Shown in pieces: positions 1-10,879 of a DNA stretch of 64,000 nt. A program made the position numbers and the translations under genes. Below the pieces are notes generated by a model. The model ran no database searches. It was not told the origin of the DNA and saw only the letters and a program-made list of their open reading frames with translations. Numbering within the stretch: position 1 is the first letter of the stretch; each line of letters opens with the position of its first letter. This DNA is from Limonium bicolor (Eukaryota > Streptophyta > Magnoliopsida > Caryophyllales > Plumbaginaceae): the NCBI GenBank assembly GCA_023374045.1, contig CM041776.1, forward strand, positions 475,777,375-475,841,374, given 5' to 3'.

Positions 1-31
1 AGTCCTAGAGATAGACACCGAGTTCTAGTTG

Positions 32-179
32 AGGCCCGTCATTAGTCCTCATGCATAGGTTGATTGATTGTATTCTAGGCCCGTCATTAGTCCTAGAGCT
101 AGACGTCGAGTTCTAGTTGAGGCCCGTCATTAGTCCTCATACCATCAATCACCGCGATCTGGGGCCCGTCATAAGTCCC
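32..179. repeat. Four-copy spaced repeat (ggcccgtcat-ag-tcc)
   Basis: A 17-bp core, ggcccgtcattagtcct, occurs at 32-48, 78-94 and 121-137, with a variant at 163-179. Longer flanks (a 'tagac..cgagttctagttga' segment) are also duplicated. The core resembles the unit of the larger array at 46,930-47,480 inside a Tat-type element. The window therefore probably opens inside the terminal part of a related LTR element. No coding potential is seen. Confidence 0.75.
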
Positions 180-217
180 CGTGCACCCGCGCCCATAGGA
201 GCAGGCTATAAACCGCA

Positions 218-319
218 GTGAGAATTTTTGGCGCCCCGTCAACCTTGATCCAATTCTGCAAGCCTTCTATTGCAGAATTGAATCAAGGGGAGCCATCTGT
301 AGACACCAAAAATTCTCAC
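218..319. repeat. Imperfect inverted repeat (foldback, 102 bp)
   Basis: Outer arms are perfect over 14 bp: GTGAGAATTTTTGG at 218-231 and its complement at 306-319. Inner arms at 243-261 and 270-288 pair with one mismatch around an 8-base loop (262-269). The part in between (232-242/289-305) does not pair well. It could be a small foldback element, or two LTR tips joined head to head. A small-RNA precursor is possible but unsupported. Confidence 0.7.
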
Positions 320-399
320 CCATCTCATTTTGAAACAAAAATACAAAAAATAAACATGCTTCTAGAAACAAAGCGGTCGTCCCCGTTTTCAACTAAGCG

Positions 400-900
400 A
401 ATTTCTTTTTTCCCGACATTTAAACCTCACATTCCTATGGAAAAGGAGCACGAGCTTTTTATTGAAATCTGTTTTTAACTGACTTCTTTTCGTATACATA
501 TTTTGTTGCTTTTTAAAACATTTCACGGTTTTTGATTTTACCATGTATTATTTTACGTGTTCGATCGATTTATACTTTATACTTATTTGTTATTTCTTTT
601 TTTTGACTTTCTCTGTTTTATCATCAATATTTTTACTATCATTTTGTGTGTCCTTTTACTACCATTATTTTCTATTTACTTTGAGTGTTTTATCTTCATT
701 ATGAGCTTTAATTTTCATCATTTCATGTACGTATGCTTTTCTTTTATTTTATTATCTTTACGTTTTGTATCTTATTTTTAATTGTATTACATACTTTCAT
801 GTCATTAGATTAATCATCTCATTTTATTGTATACTTTCTTTTGGATTCGTCGTATTTTTAGGAGAGTTATCCAGTAAATTTTAGAGCGTTTGTATTATTT
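400..900. other. T-rich stretch without recognisable gene
   Basis: Strongly T-rich on the plus strand (runs of ttttatt, tttactt). The open frames here encode only low-complexity F/I/L-rich peptides. I see no conserved motif or repeat boundary. Confidence 0.5.
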
Positions 901-921
901 CTCTCATGTATATACTGGAAT

Positions 922-990
922 TCGACCTGGCTTAACTGGTTAAAGTACTTGTATATAGCCCGTGAGTCTCGGGTTCGATTCTTGGCGTGA
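922..990 (+). repeat. tRNA-like sequence with Pol III A and B boxes (SINE-like head)
   Basis: An A-box-like tggcttaactgg (928-939) is followed 30-odd bases later by a good B box, gggttcgattc (971-981). The layout matches a tRNA D arm and T arm, but acceptor-stem pairing is poor, so this is not a functional tRNA. A T-rich stretch follows. It is most likely the head of a tRNA-derived SINE or a tRNA pseudogene. Confidence 0.6.
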
Positions 991-1063
991 ACAAAAGCAT
1001 TTTCTTTATCCGCTTCAGCCCGCAACTTGGTTCTTCTTTATTTCGTTGCTTCATTTAATGAGT

Positions 1064-1134
1064 TCTGTCATAGCTTAACTGGTAGAAGCATGCAAGGGGT
1101 ATGCTAGAGGTTGTGAGTTCGAGACTGGGGAGCT
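1064..1134 (+). repeat. Second tRNA-like sequence with A and B boxes
   Basis: A-box-like tagcttaactggtaga starts at 1071, and a B-box-like gagttcgagactgg lies at about 1115-1128. It sits about 140 bp after a similar tRNA-like unit in the same orientation and shares the cttaactgg core. Arm pairing is imperfect, so I read it as a SINE head or tRNA relic rather than a tRNA gene. Confidence 0.55.
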
Positions 1135-1189
1135 GCTAAAACCCGTTTTTGCTTCTTCTATCCTCCCTGTCCGATTTTTTAACCTCAGA

Positions 1190-1520
1190 AAAGCCCAATT
1201 CTCTTATCACCCCAAATAAAAATCAGTTCACAAGCCCACGTCTACAAAGAGAAGCCCTAATTTGACATCTGCCCACTCCCTCCTCCATTATAAAACATCC
1301 AAAAAAACCTACAGTAGCACCACGTTCTTTTAGCCGACGCTGATCCCCATTCTAATTCTATTGTCGATTCACTGGTCTCTTGGCTATTCCCCAGTTTTCA
1401 AACCCGAGTGAAGAACCCAGAAACCTTCCTCCAAATCCCTCGACCTCTCTATCTGATTCATTCTTCGAACTCGGTCACCTTGTTTGAATCCCCGTTCAAT
1501 TTTCGAGTCTACCAGGTAAG
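1190..1520 (+). promoter_or_regulatory. Possible plant promoter, 5' leader exon and splice donor
   Basis: The stretch has agcccaa and agccctaa elements (1194-1265), which resemble plant Site-II/telo-box motifs. A TATA-like ttataaaa lies at 1288-1295, followed by a C/A-rich leader. A consensus splice donor, accag|gtaag, falls after base 1515. Downstream to about 2,850 the DNA is T-rich with AG acceptor-like sites (for example tgcttgcag near 2,587), as in plant introns. No conserved coding exon could be recognised, so the gene is unidentified and may be dead or non-coding. Confidence 0.35.
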
Positions 1521-1619
1521 ATTAATGCTCAGGCAGCGTCTCTTTTCTCCCCTGAATCTTCTCATCTTCATCTCCTTGCTTCACGCATCCTACTTCTGTT
1601 TTCGATTCCAAATGTGAGA

Positions 1620-3480
1620 CGGTGAACTTTGGGTTGTCAAAAATCTTTTTCTGAGAAAGAAATCCGTCTCCCGTTGTATTTTACCGATAATGCTCTCGAA
1701 CCAGGGGTTTCGAATCCACATTTCGCATATCCCTGGGTTTGGTGAAGGATGTGGAACTTTATTTACGTTTTGTATTTATACCCCTGTTGCATTCGGTCGA
1801 CTGACAGGAAGCGGATACCGCTTCGGTAACCATTCCGAACATAAGCGGCCATCTCTTCCCCAACTCCATTTCTTTTGTTTCGTTTCCGTTTGTTTCCTGT
1901 ATAAATCGATTGTGAAACTCTAGCCTGGTATGAACCTTGAAGTTCACGAACATGGCAAGAACTCAGACAAGCTTTTAAAACCTTGTTTCTCATCTGCTCT
2001 TCAAACTTCTTTTATTTTTGTGGTCATCTGTTCACTTCACGTCTGCTGTTCAATTTTGATCTTACCGATATTTTTGTGTTGCTCTTTCTTTGTTTTCCCT
2101 TCGAATGCATGCCCGAATACCGAACCCACCATGGGTCTTCGGGTTCGAGTGATGGCGCTAAGAAGTTGGAGGTCCTGGGTTTACATGTATATCTGAAGTT
2201 GATCCGGTTCACCAGCATCGGGTATTTGAGAAGTTTTTCGCTTCTGTTTACGGGGAATTCTTCTTACGAATGTCGTTTACTTGGCTTGATTTGCTCTCAG
2301 TGTTGCTCATATTTCTGAAGCGGATTTCGTTTCCGTTTGAGGTTTGATTGTGTTCTGCTTGGAGTCGTAAACTCCAGAAGAGTGTGTGTTATTCAGAATA
2401 CCGCCTATGAGTCCTCGCCTGAGACGAGTTCACAACCCCTATGATATACCCACACCTTGCTCTCATTTTCCTCCTTCATTATAGCTAGTTTCTTTCTTTT
2501 ATAATGCTTGGTTTGGCTTTGTTCTGTTGCCTATTAATCGGACTAATCCTTTGCTGAGTCTCGATTGTATTTTGAGATGCTTGCAGGAAATCACATGTGT
2601 TCTTCTGTTGGTACAGATTCTTGACTCTTCTTATCACTCTTTAAACACCGTTTCGACCTGTTTTGCTTGCTCTGCTTGAAACATATGCCAGCGAGATTAA
2701 TTTCTGTCAATGTATGGATATTTGTCTTGCTCTGCACTTTTGTGCCGATCCCTGACCTTTGTTATTATAGTTTGTCTCGTTTCTGTTTTTCTTTAAAACG
2801 CATGCCACCAAGTCTAGCTTCTGAAATGTTCATGGTTATGAGAGTTTAAGAAAGAGCAGAAACCTTAGGGTTGGACCTTTCACTTCATTTGCCTATAGTT
2901 TAGTTTTGTTTCTCTCTAGCATGTAGCAATACTTCCATTCGGTAAGTAGGAAGCAGAACAATGTTTGTGATTTTACTTCGGAAGTTTGATGACAAGTCCT
3001 TATTTCCTTGCTGATAACTAGCAGTGTTAGAATTTAGTATTCTGTTGGAGCATGTTTGCAGTTGTATAGCCTAAAGACCGGTTTGCTAATTTCAGCTAGA
3101 AGTTTAATTTAGGCTTTGAACTAGACTTAGAGTGATCAAACTCTTCAAACGTGCTCACCTGAATACGGTCTAATGTCTGGTTTAAGTGGAGATTCATTCG
3201 CTTTGAGAAATACGGTGTAAAACCATGCACATTCTGATATGCCCTTTTGATCATTCGATGTTGAGCTTATCCGGATTTCTGGTTGCTTTTCTTTCCCAGC
3301 ATGTGGTTCATCCCTGTTGATTGTCTTGCGCTATATTTGCACATACTTTGTAATTACTCTGCAATGTTAATTAATCCTTGTGTATATTAATCTACTTACT
3401 AAGCCTTAGTTATTAGTCCTTTAGGTCCCAGCCATTAGGATAGTGGGTGTCCCTTGGCATTTAGTGGGTCATGTGTCCTT
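1620..3480. other. T-rich region without recognisable coding exons
   Basis: Several short open frames exist on both strands, but none shows a conserved motif and none runs for long. The composition is intron-like. A small protein-like patch near 2,120-2,230 could be a decayed exon, but I cannot assign it. Confidence 0.4.
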
Positions 3481-3524
3481 CTTGGTCAAGGTGACATCCT
3501 AAACCCTAAAACACACATCTAACA

Positions 3525-3550
3525 TGTATATATATATATATGTGTATATA
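3525..3550. repeat. (TA)n microsatellite
   Basis: Alternating TA with a TGTG interruption. It follows an aaaccctaaaa motif. Confidence 0.9.
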
Positions 3551-3924
3551 AGAAATGAAGTAATCCCCTCCAATCATGGATTACCAGATTTTTCATCACC
3601 CGAGGCACTTGCTATCTTTCTTCGACCCATCATTCTATCTTAAAGTCAAAATTGTCTCTCCATTTCTTTTACCATCGTTACTTTCTTTTTTGTCTTTTTT
3701 TTTTAAAAAAAAATCAATCGGTCAATAATTTTTTAGTGATTCTGGATCAGTTATAATCAATCAGTACAAAATTTCTTTCAAACTGCCCTCACAAGCCCAA
3801 AGTTCAAAGCCTGAAGCAATAAAAACCCAAATCTCATAGGTCCGGCCCATTTTTTATAAGCCTGCAATCCTAGTCAAATTTTGGCCCGAAGCCTAGTCTA
3901 CAAATCTGACCGGCCCAAATCAAA

Positions 3925-4440
3925 GTCTGGTCCAAATCACAATCTAGCCCAAATCCAAATTCGGCCCATCACCAACTCGGCCCACAATCCAAGCCCAACA
4001 CCCTCAACCAAATCCAAATTCGGCCCATCACCAACTCGGCCCACAATCCAAGCCCAACACCCTCAGCCCACAAACCAAATCCAAATTCGGCCCATCACCA
4101 ACTCGGCCCACAATCCAAGCCCAACACCCTCGGCCAAATCCAAATTCGGCCCATCACCAACTCGGCCCACAATCTAGCCCAAATCCAAATTCGGCCCATC
4201 ACCAACTCGGCCCACAATCTAAGCCCAACACCCTCGGCCAAATCCAAATTCGGCCCATCACCAACTCGGCCCACAATCCAAGCCCAACACCCTCAGCCCA
4301 CAAACCAAATCCAAATTCGGCCCATCACCAACTCGGCCCACAATCCAAGCCCAACACCCTCGGCCAAATCCAAATTCGGCCCATCACCAACTCGGCCCAC
4401 AATCCTAGCCCAACACCCTCGGCCCACAATCCAGGCCCAA
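3925..4440. repeat. About 60-bp tandem repeat array
   Basis: The unit contains ccaaattcggcccatcacc, then aactcggcccacaatc, then caagcccaacaccctc. It is repeated about eight times with internal deletions. Long open frames on either strand are by-products of the period and are not genes. Such arrays are common in untranslated parts and LTRs of plant Tat-type elements. Confidence 0.9.
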
Positions 4441-4915
4441 AACTCGAAGCCCAAACTCAAGGCCCGAAACTCAAAGCCCAAACTCAAGGCCCGAAACCCG
4501 AAGCCCAAACTCAAGGCCCAAAACCTGAAGCCCAAACCCAAGGCCCAAAACCCGAAGCCCAAACTCAAGGCCCAAAACCCGAAGCCCAAACCCAAGGCCC
4601 AAACTCGAAGCCCAAACCCAAGGCCCAAAACCCGAAGCCCACTCCTCTCGGCCCCAAAAGCCCAAATCCAGCCCGCTTCTCTCGGCCCCAAAAGCCCAAA
4701 TCCAGCCCGCTCCTCTCGGCCCAAAAGCCCAAACTCAAGGCCCAAAACCCGAAGCCCAAACCCAAGGCCCAAACTCAAAGCCCAAACCCAAGGCCCAAAA
4801 CCCGAAGCCCACTCCTCTCGGCCCCAAAAGCCCAAATCCAGCCCGCTCCTCTCGGCCCAAAAGCCCAAATCTAGGGCCCAAAGCCCGAAGCCCAAACCCA
4901 AGGCCCAAAATGACC
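4430..4915. repeat. Compound short tandem array (gcccaaa/cgaagccc)
   Basis: Degenerate units built from aaggcccaaa, acccgaagccc and actcctctcggccccaaaa. It follows directly on the 60-bp array. The minus strand reads as glycine/phenylalanine/tryptophan-rich open frames in all three phases, which is expected of a repeat and not of a protein gene. Confidence 0.9.
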
Positions 4916-5044
4916 TCAATCAGCCCAAACCCAAAAAAAAAAACGATAAAAATCAAGCCAAGTCCACAAGAAATCAACCAAAATCCTAAAGGTCCATGAA
5001 ATGATCCAAAAGTCCAAGAGTTGACCCGAGTTGTTAGCCATCCG

Positions 5045-5352
5045 ACTTTGACCTACTTTGACCAAGCATTGACCTTGACCAAGCTTTGACCTTGACCAAG
5101 CCTTGACCTTGACCAAGCCTTGACCTTGACCAAGCATTGACCTTGACCAAGCTTTGACTTTGACCAAGCATTGACCTTGACCAAGCTTTGACTTTGACCA
5201 AGCATTGACCTTGACCAAGCGTTGACCTTGACCAAAAACGTTAACCGAAAATGTTGACCTTGACCAAAAACGTTGGCCTTGACCAAAACATTGACCTTGA
5301 CCAAAAACGTTGACCGAAAATGTTGACCTTGACCAAAAACATTGACCTTGAC
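5045..5352. repeat. 16-18-bp tandem array (ttgaccttgaccaagc)
   Basis: About 17 copies of ttgaccttgaccaag(c/a). They change gradually into an aaaacgttgacc variant after 5,230. Units are directly adjacent with no unique spacers, so this is not CRISPR-like. Confidence 0.9.
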
Positions 5353-5837
5353 CCAACTTAGACTTAACTCAAAATTCAATCTAGTTCAAGCCTGAACCTC
5401 AATCCAAACCGAACCTATTTCATCAAGCTCAATTCAACTCAAACCCAAATACATTTCATCCAATCCACACTCACTTGTAAATTCCTTTCAAAATCTAAAA
5501 GCCCAAAAAGAATTTCAAAACAATCTTTTTATTAGAGTCTCATCAAGTTTTCAAAGAAACCATTTTGTGGAATTTAAAAAGGAAAAACTCTTCTTACATC
5601 ACAGAAAACTCTTCTCAAACGCAGAAAGTTCTTCTCACATATACAGAAAGTTTTCTCCCGAAACATTTCTCAAAATCAGTGTTTCTTCATAGAGAATTCC
5701 GAACAACTTCAAAGATCTTCTAACTCAGTTTTCAAACTCCAAAATAAAACCGTTTTCGGGGAGCAAGAAATGTCTAACCCCTTCAAAAGCATTTCCCCCA
5801 TGGTTAGAACATCACTTGTCTTCCTTCCCAAAATAAA

Positions 5838-5998
5838 AATCCGAGGCGGGGCACTGGGGTCATAACCTCCCTTGTCGCAGTCTGGATCTCTTTAGGCGGG
5901 GCATTAGGGTGACAAACCTCCCCTAATTGCAGCCTAGATTTTTACAAGGCGGGGTGCTAAGGAAGTAACGACCTTCCTAGTTGCAGCCGGGATTTTAG
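5838..5998. repeat. Three-copy repeat of about 55-60 bp (ggcggggc...)
   Basis: Copies begin near 5,845, 5,895 and 5,951 with ggcggggc and end with a ttgcagcc-ggat-ttt block. Flanking sequence continues into the decayed LTR-like region. Confidence 0.75.
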
Positions 5999-5999
5999 A

Positions 6000-7284
6000 A
6001 TCGTCTAACTCCCTTCCGCTCGATTTCAATGTTTTCGGTTTTTAATGTTTTAAAACCCGGGAGTTAGAGACGTTATTAGGGTTTGACCGAGAACATCTCA
6101 TTCATGGTGTTTCTCTCTGAATCCTATTTTCGACATAAATTTATTGCCCCATCTTTCGAGCCTCGGCGCTTATTATTAGTTAAGTGTCGTGTTCGAGGGG
6201 GTACATAGGGTAATCCCTTGGGATTATCCGCCCTTTTACAACAAAAAATGATTTTTCGGTCTTAAAAGCTTTAAGAGAGACAATTCTGAATAAACCAATC
6301 CAACATTTCCATTAGAGCTCTAGGATTCATAAACACTTCTCAACCCTCCTCTGAACCAATTCTAAGTCACATAGGACCTCCAATTCCTGAAGGCTCTCAG
6401 AGATCTGAAACATTTTCAAAATCCGAACACCTGTAAACCAAGCATCCTCTTCCATACTCGATTGTTTTGAAAACCCGAGTTTCCCTTCAACACTTTCAAC
6501 TTCCCAAAACACTTCAAAAACCCGACCATTTCAAGATCCAAACTTCACAAACACAAACAACTCCTCAATTCCACTAAATAATCCGAAACCCCTTAACTCC
6601 ACCAAAAATGACCAATTACTCCTCAAAACTCCCATCATCCTCTTAATCCCCGTGAAAGCCAAAACAACCTCAAGCCTCTCAAAACAATCAAAACCTCTCA
6701 ACGCTTCAATCAAGCCAACTCCAAGACCAGCCTATTCTTCTTCTCTTCTAAATCATCTAATCCTCAACCCGCACTCAATCCTATCCTTTGGCTTTTATTT
6801 GAATCTCTCCAATAAGGTTTTGAAAGAAGGCAATCCCGACAATTGGAGACCGAGGTTTCCTCGGGCACCAATCCGAAGTCGTGGTCGTTGCCACTTCTAA
6901 GGGGTGTAACCCAGTGCGAACCCATACAGAATCCCTGACATGACCAGATGAGTCCTATCCATAAGCAATAATTTCAGAGTCAACCAACGGTTCTTAGAAC
7001 TCTCCTTCCCTTCCTTCCTAGTTATCTTAGGTCAAACTAGGTGGCGACTCTAGTCAATTCCGCCCTTAGGGCATAAGTCCGCGTGGAGCCCATCGAGAGC
7101 GGGTGCAGTGCTCACTTGCATTCCCCTTTATGCTTTCTGGGAAAGACGGACGATGTAGTAGGTATTTGAGGGATGCCATGAATAACGGGTTTTCACCCTC
7201 CACAGAATGGCAATTTTTAGGATCTAGGCTTCTCAGTCAAGAACCTTGTTTAGATAGACCCCCCTCATACCGAAAAATCACCCT
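6000..7284. mobile_element. Decayed Tat-type LTR/leader region, non-coding
   Basis: Near 7,041 there is a ggtggcgactc motif followed by a gcataagtccgcgtgg block, as seen around the 3' end and primer-binding region of Tat/Ogre-type elements. The arrays at 3.9-6.0 kb may belong to the same long terminal region. No LTR pair can be drawn inside the window. It is cut off at about 7,284 where a truncated Tekay LTR begins. Confidence 0.5.
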
Positions 7285-7972
7285 CCACACCAACGAAGGT
7301 ACCGAACGCATACCAAAATGAAGTCCCAAGCCTCTGAACAAACACAAATGCAGGACAGACCGAAATCAGAATTTTGAACTCACAAAATTAGATATTGCCA
7401 TTACAACTGATTCCCAATACTTACCTGAATTCGACCATGAAATCGTAGAGAACGCCAACTGAAGCAGAATTCGACAAGGAACGGACAAAATCTGATTCCT
7501 AATCAGATTATAGAAGAAGAATTAGGACGAGGGAAATTCCCAAATTCAGAATCGAAGAAGAACAAACCGGCATTGTTTACCTTAATCTGAACCAGAACTC
7601 GCAACGGAGAAGGATCCACAACCGAACTCGGATTGCAGAAAAAGAACAGCAGAACTTGGGCACTTGAATGAACGTAACTTTTGAAAGAGAGAAGAGAAGA
7701 GAGGAGAGGAGCGTCTGACAGTTTTCAAAGCTGAACGAGAATAGAAGCGTGAATGAGAACGTGTTTAGGAAGTGGGGAAATACTAATTAAGTGAATAATA
7801 ATTTAGGAAATGTTAATTCTCACCAGAAAATAAAATGGAAGGGGAGAAAGACTCCTTCGTCCTTGTCTTTAATCAAAAGGACTCCTATGTGCTGAATCCA
7901 AAATAAATTAATATAGACCGCTTTTGACGAAGTAAAATACACAATTCTGAAACCAAACTTTGGGTTATAACA
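7285..7972 (-). repeat. Truncated 3' LTR of the minus-strand Tekay element
   Basis: Matches the first ~690 bp of the LTR at 12,326-14,555. The shared stretch runs from the 'ccaac-aaggtaccgaacg' motif (7,284 onward; 13,876 onward) to the 'ctttgggttata' end. It begins on the minus strand with TGTTATAACCC right after the polypurine tract. The remaining ~1.5 kb is missing. Confidence 0.9.
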
Positions 7973-7986
7973 TCACCTCCCCCTTA
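7973..7986 (-). other. Polypurine tract and pol stop codon
   Basis: On the minus strand the polyprotein stop TAA (7,986-7,984) runs straight into GGGGGAGGTGA and then the LTR's TG. This stop/polypurine-tract overlap is typical of Tekay elements. Confidence 0.9.
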
Positions 7987-8521
7987 AAAGAATTTCGTCC
8001 TTGAAATTGAACGTACCTTTTGATCGAAGAGGTCGGGGAACTTAGCGCGCACTTCACTCTCCACTTCCCAGGTCGTCTCCTCTTCAGACTGACCCGACCA
8101 CTGAACTTGACCAAAGGCATGATCTTACTCCTGAGCTTACGAACATCTCTGGCTAGGATCCTCGAAGGCGCTACTTCAAAAGTGAAGTCCTCTCTTAACT
8201 GAAGCGGACCGAAATCAATAATGTGGGACGGGTCCGGGACATACTTCCTCAGCATGTTTACATGAAACACATTATGCACTACTGCTAGCGATGGAGGCAA
8301 GGCCAAATGGTAAGTGACCAGCCCGGTCCTCTTCAGGATCTCAAAAGGGCCAACGAAACGAGGACTGAGCTTGCCTCTCTTGCCAAACCACACCACTCCA
8401 CGGACCGGAGAAACATTCAGGTACACGTGGTCTCCTACCTCAAACTCTCGGGGTCGTCTCCTCTGATCGGCGTAGCTCTTCTGACGACTCTGGACCATAA
8501 GCAGTCGCTCTCTACTAAACT
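7984..8521 (-). pseudogene. Integrase C-terminus: GPY/F module and chromodomain
   Basis: The minus strand shows QSRQKSYAD, then a GPY/F-type motif (KLSPRFVGPFEILKRTGLV) and HNVFHVNMLRKY. The chromodomain segment follows (RILARDVRKLRSK...). A one-base frameshift near 8,095 moves the second half of the chromodomain to the next frame, where the conserved ETTWE block and the final KFFstop are still readable. The module targets integration to marked chromatin in chromoviruses. A stop at 8,521-8,519 separates it from the integrase core. Confidence 0.88.
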
Positions 8522-9433
8522 AAATCTTACCCACAGCATCCTCAACCAAGTCTGAACCCACTACAGTTCTCTCCTTCAGATCATCCCGACAGATGGGTGA
8601 TCTGCACCTCCTACCATACAGAGCCTCAAACGGGGCCATCCCGATGCTAGACTGGAAGCTATTATTATAGGAAAACTCTATCAGCACCACGTGCTGATCC
8701 CAGCTGTCCCCAAAGTCAAGCACACATGCTCTAAGCATGTCCTCCAGAACCTGATTCGTCCTCTCTGTCTGCCCATTTGACTGTGGATGATACGCTGAGC
8801 TGAAAGACAGTCTCATCCCCAAAGCCTGATGCAAACTCTACCAGAATCTGGATACGAACCGCGGATCTCTGTCAGACACAATCGAAGCTGGAACCCCATG
8901 CAACCGCACTATCTCATCCATATATAGCTGCGCTAGATGATATAAATTGAAGGTCTTCTTGACGGGCAAGAAATGGGCACTCTTCGTGAGTCTATCCACA
9001 ATAACCCAAACTGCATCGAATCCCCTCGGAGTCTTAGGCAGTCCCATGACAAAGTCCATGCCCACGCTCTCCCATTTCCACTCCGGAACTGGAAGAGGCT
9101 GAAGCAACCCAGCTGGTCTATGATGCTCTGCTTTGACCTGCTGGCAGGTCCGACATCTGGATACAAAGTCAGAAATGTCCCACTTCATATTGCTCCACCA
9201 GAATGTCTCTCGAAGGTCCCGGTACATCTTCACACCTCCTGGGTGTACCGAGTACGGGGCTCCAAGAGCCTCCTGCATGATCTCCCGCCTCAAAGCATCG
9301 TCTGCAGGCACACAAACACGGTCTCTGATCTCAGAAAGCCATCCCCTGAAACCCAAAACTTAGACTCCTAACCTGCAGATAATCCCTCTCTGATCTTACT
9401 CAACCCGGCGTCGAGCTCCTGACTAGCCTTGAT
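8522..9433 (-). pseudogene. Integrase (zinc-binding domain and DDE core)
   Basis: The zinc-binding region retains VHPGG and CRTCQQVK, but the first histidine of the HHCC set appears replaced (EALGAPYS where EAH..YS is usual). Core motifs are MDFVMGLP (first Asp), IVSDRDPRF (second Asp) and TERTNQVLEDM (Glu). A stop near 8,837-8,835 sits between the second Asp and the Glu block. The protein would insert element cDNA into the host genome. Confidence 0.9.
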
Positions 9434-9991
9434 CTAGTCGATCAAGGTAGGCTGAATCTGCAACGCTGCCAACAACCCAGACCTCTCTGGATGGACGGCC
9501 CAGATACCCATACGCTGCAACTCGAGAGCAGACCTCTGAACACCAGGCAAAGCACAAACAGTGCCAGACGAACCCCTCCTACAGAGCGCATCAGCAACCA
9601 CATTTGCTCTACCAGGATGGTAGAGGATCTCAAGATCATAGTCGTGCAACAGCTCCAGCCACCTCCTCTGCCTCAAGTTCAACTCCTTTTGAGTGAACAA
9701 GTACTTGAGGCTCTTGTAGTCCGTATACACCTTGCACGAAGCTCCATAGAGGTAGTGCCTCTAAATCTTCAGAGCAAACACTACAGCAGCTAACTCCAGA
9801 TCGTGGGTCGGATAGTTCTTCTTGTATGGCTTAAGCTGACGGGAGTCATACGCTACTACCTTCCCATGTTGCATCAAAACACAACCAAGTCCCCTGTGGG
9901 ACGTATCACAGAATACCGCAAGACCCTCGGTCCCCTCTAGAAGAGTCAAAATAGGCACAGACGTCAGCATCTTCTTCAACTCCTGGAAGCA
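9434..9991 (-). pseudogene. RNase H domain
   Basis: Recognised by [39 protein letters not shown] and [20 protein letters not shown], the usual Ty3/gypsy RNase H blocks, then a DALCRR connector to integrase. A TAG near 9,760-9,758 replaces the Trp of the usual W-R-H-Y-L-Y-G motif, and a TAG near 9,991-9,989 separates it from RT. TGG-to-TAG is the change expected from cytosine deamination. Confidence 0.9.
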
Positions 9992-10879
9992 CTACTCACA
10001 GGCCTCGCTCCACTCAAACTTCACCTCCTTCTGTAGCAGACGGGTCAACATAATCACTAACTTGGAGAATACCTCCACAAATTTACGATAGTCGCCCGCT
10101 AGTCCAAGGAAGCTACGAATCTCACCAACATTAGTGGGCCTGGCCCACTCTGTAATAGCTCTAATCATTTCCAGGTCCACGGAGATACAATCCTTGGAGA
10201 CCACATGTCCCAAGAATACTACCTGGTCCAACCAGAACTCACACTTCTTCAGCTTCGCGTACAGCTCTTTCTCCCTCAGAGTCTGAAGAACGGTCCTCAA
10301 ATGCTCCTCGTGCTCCTCATCACTCTTGGAATACACCAAGATGTCATCGATAAACACCACGATGAACTGGTCTAAGAACGGTTTGAAGACTCGGTTCATA
10401 ATGTCCATAAACACAGAAGACGCATTCGTCAGACCGAATGGCATCACTAGGAACTTGTAATGTCCATAACGAGTACTGAAGGCGGACTTAGGCACATCGT
10501 CTGCCTTAATCCTCAACTGATGATAACCGGACCTCAGATCGATCTTCGAAAACATCTTAGCTCCTGCTAACTGGTCGAACAAGTCATCTATGCGCGGGAG
10601 AGGATGCCTGTTCTTAATGGTAACCTTATTGAGCTCCATGTAGTCAATGCACAAGCGCATGCTACCATCCTTCTTCTTAACAAACAAAACAGGCGCTCCC
10701 CAAGGTGACACACTCAGGCGAATAAAGCCCTTATCCAACAGCTCCTGCAACTGGATCTTCAGCTCCTTAAGCTCAGCAGGCACCATCCGGTATGGGGCCT
10801 TAGAAATCGGCTGAGTCTCAGGTGCGAGCTCGATCGAGAACTCCACCTCTCTGACAGGGGGAAGCCCAGGTACGTCGTC
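9992..10879 (-). pseudogene. Reverse transcriptase
   Basis: The minus-strand frame 10,846-9,992 holds the whole palm region: [34 protein letters not shown] (first catalytic Asp intact), [10 protein letters not shown] and [10 protein letters not shown] (catalytic DD intact), then FLGHVVS and [14 protein letters not shown] stop at about 10,878-10,876 lies between the protease linker and the palm. This is the best-preserved part of the element. Confidence 0.93.

Noticed and set aside
1683..2318. Overlapping open frames on both strands
   Set aside because: Short, T-rich and without conserved motifs; overlapping frames on both strands argue against real coding.
2983..3012. Box C (tgatga) and box D (ctga) words suggesting a C/D snoRNA
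   Set aside because: They are only ~20 nt apart, there is no terminal stem, and such words are frequent by chance.
5045..5352. Possible CRISPR-like array
   Set aside because: Units are directly adjacent and degenerate with no unique spacers, and the context is plant nuclear DNA.
4293..5379. Long minus-strand open frames (up to 208 codons) rich in Gly/Phe/Trp and in Gln/Gly/Lys
   Set aside because: They lie wholly in tandem arrays and are open in several frames at once, so they reflect the repeat period and not a gene.
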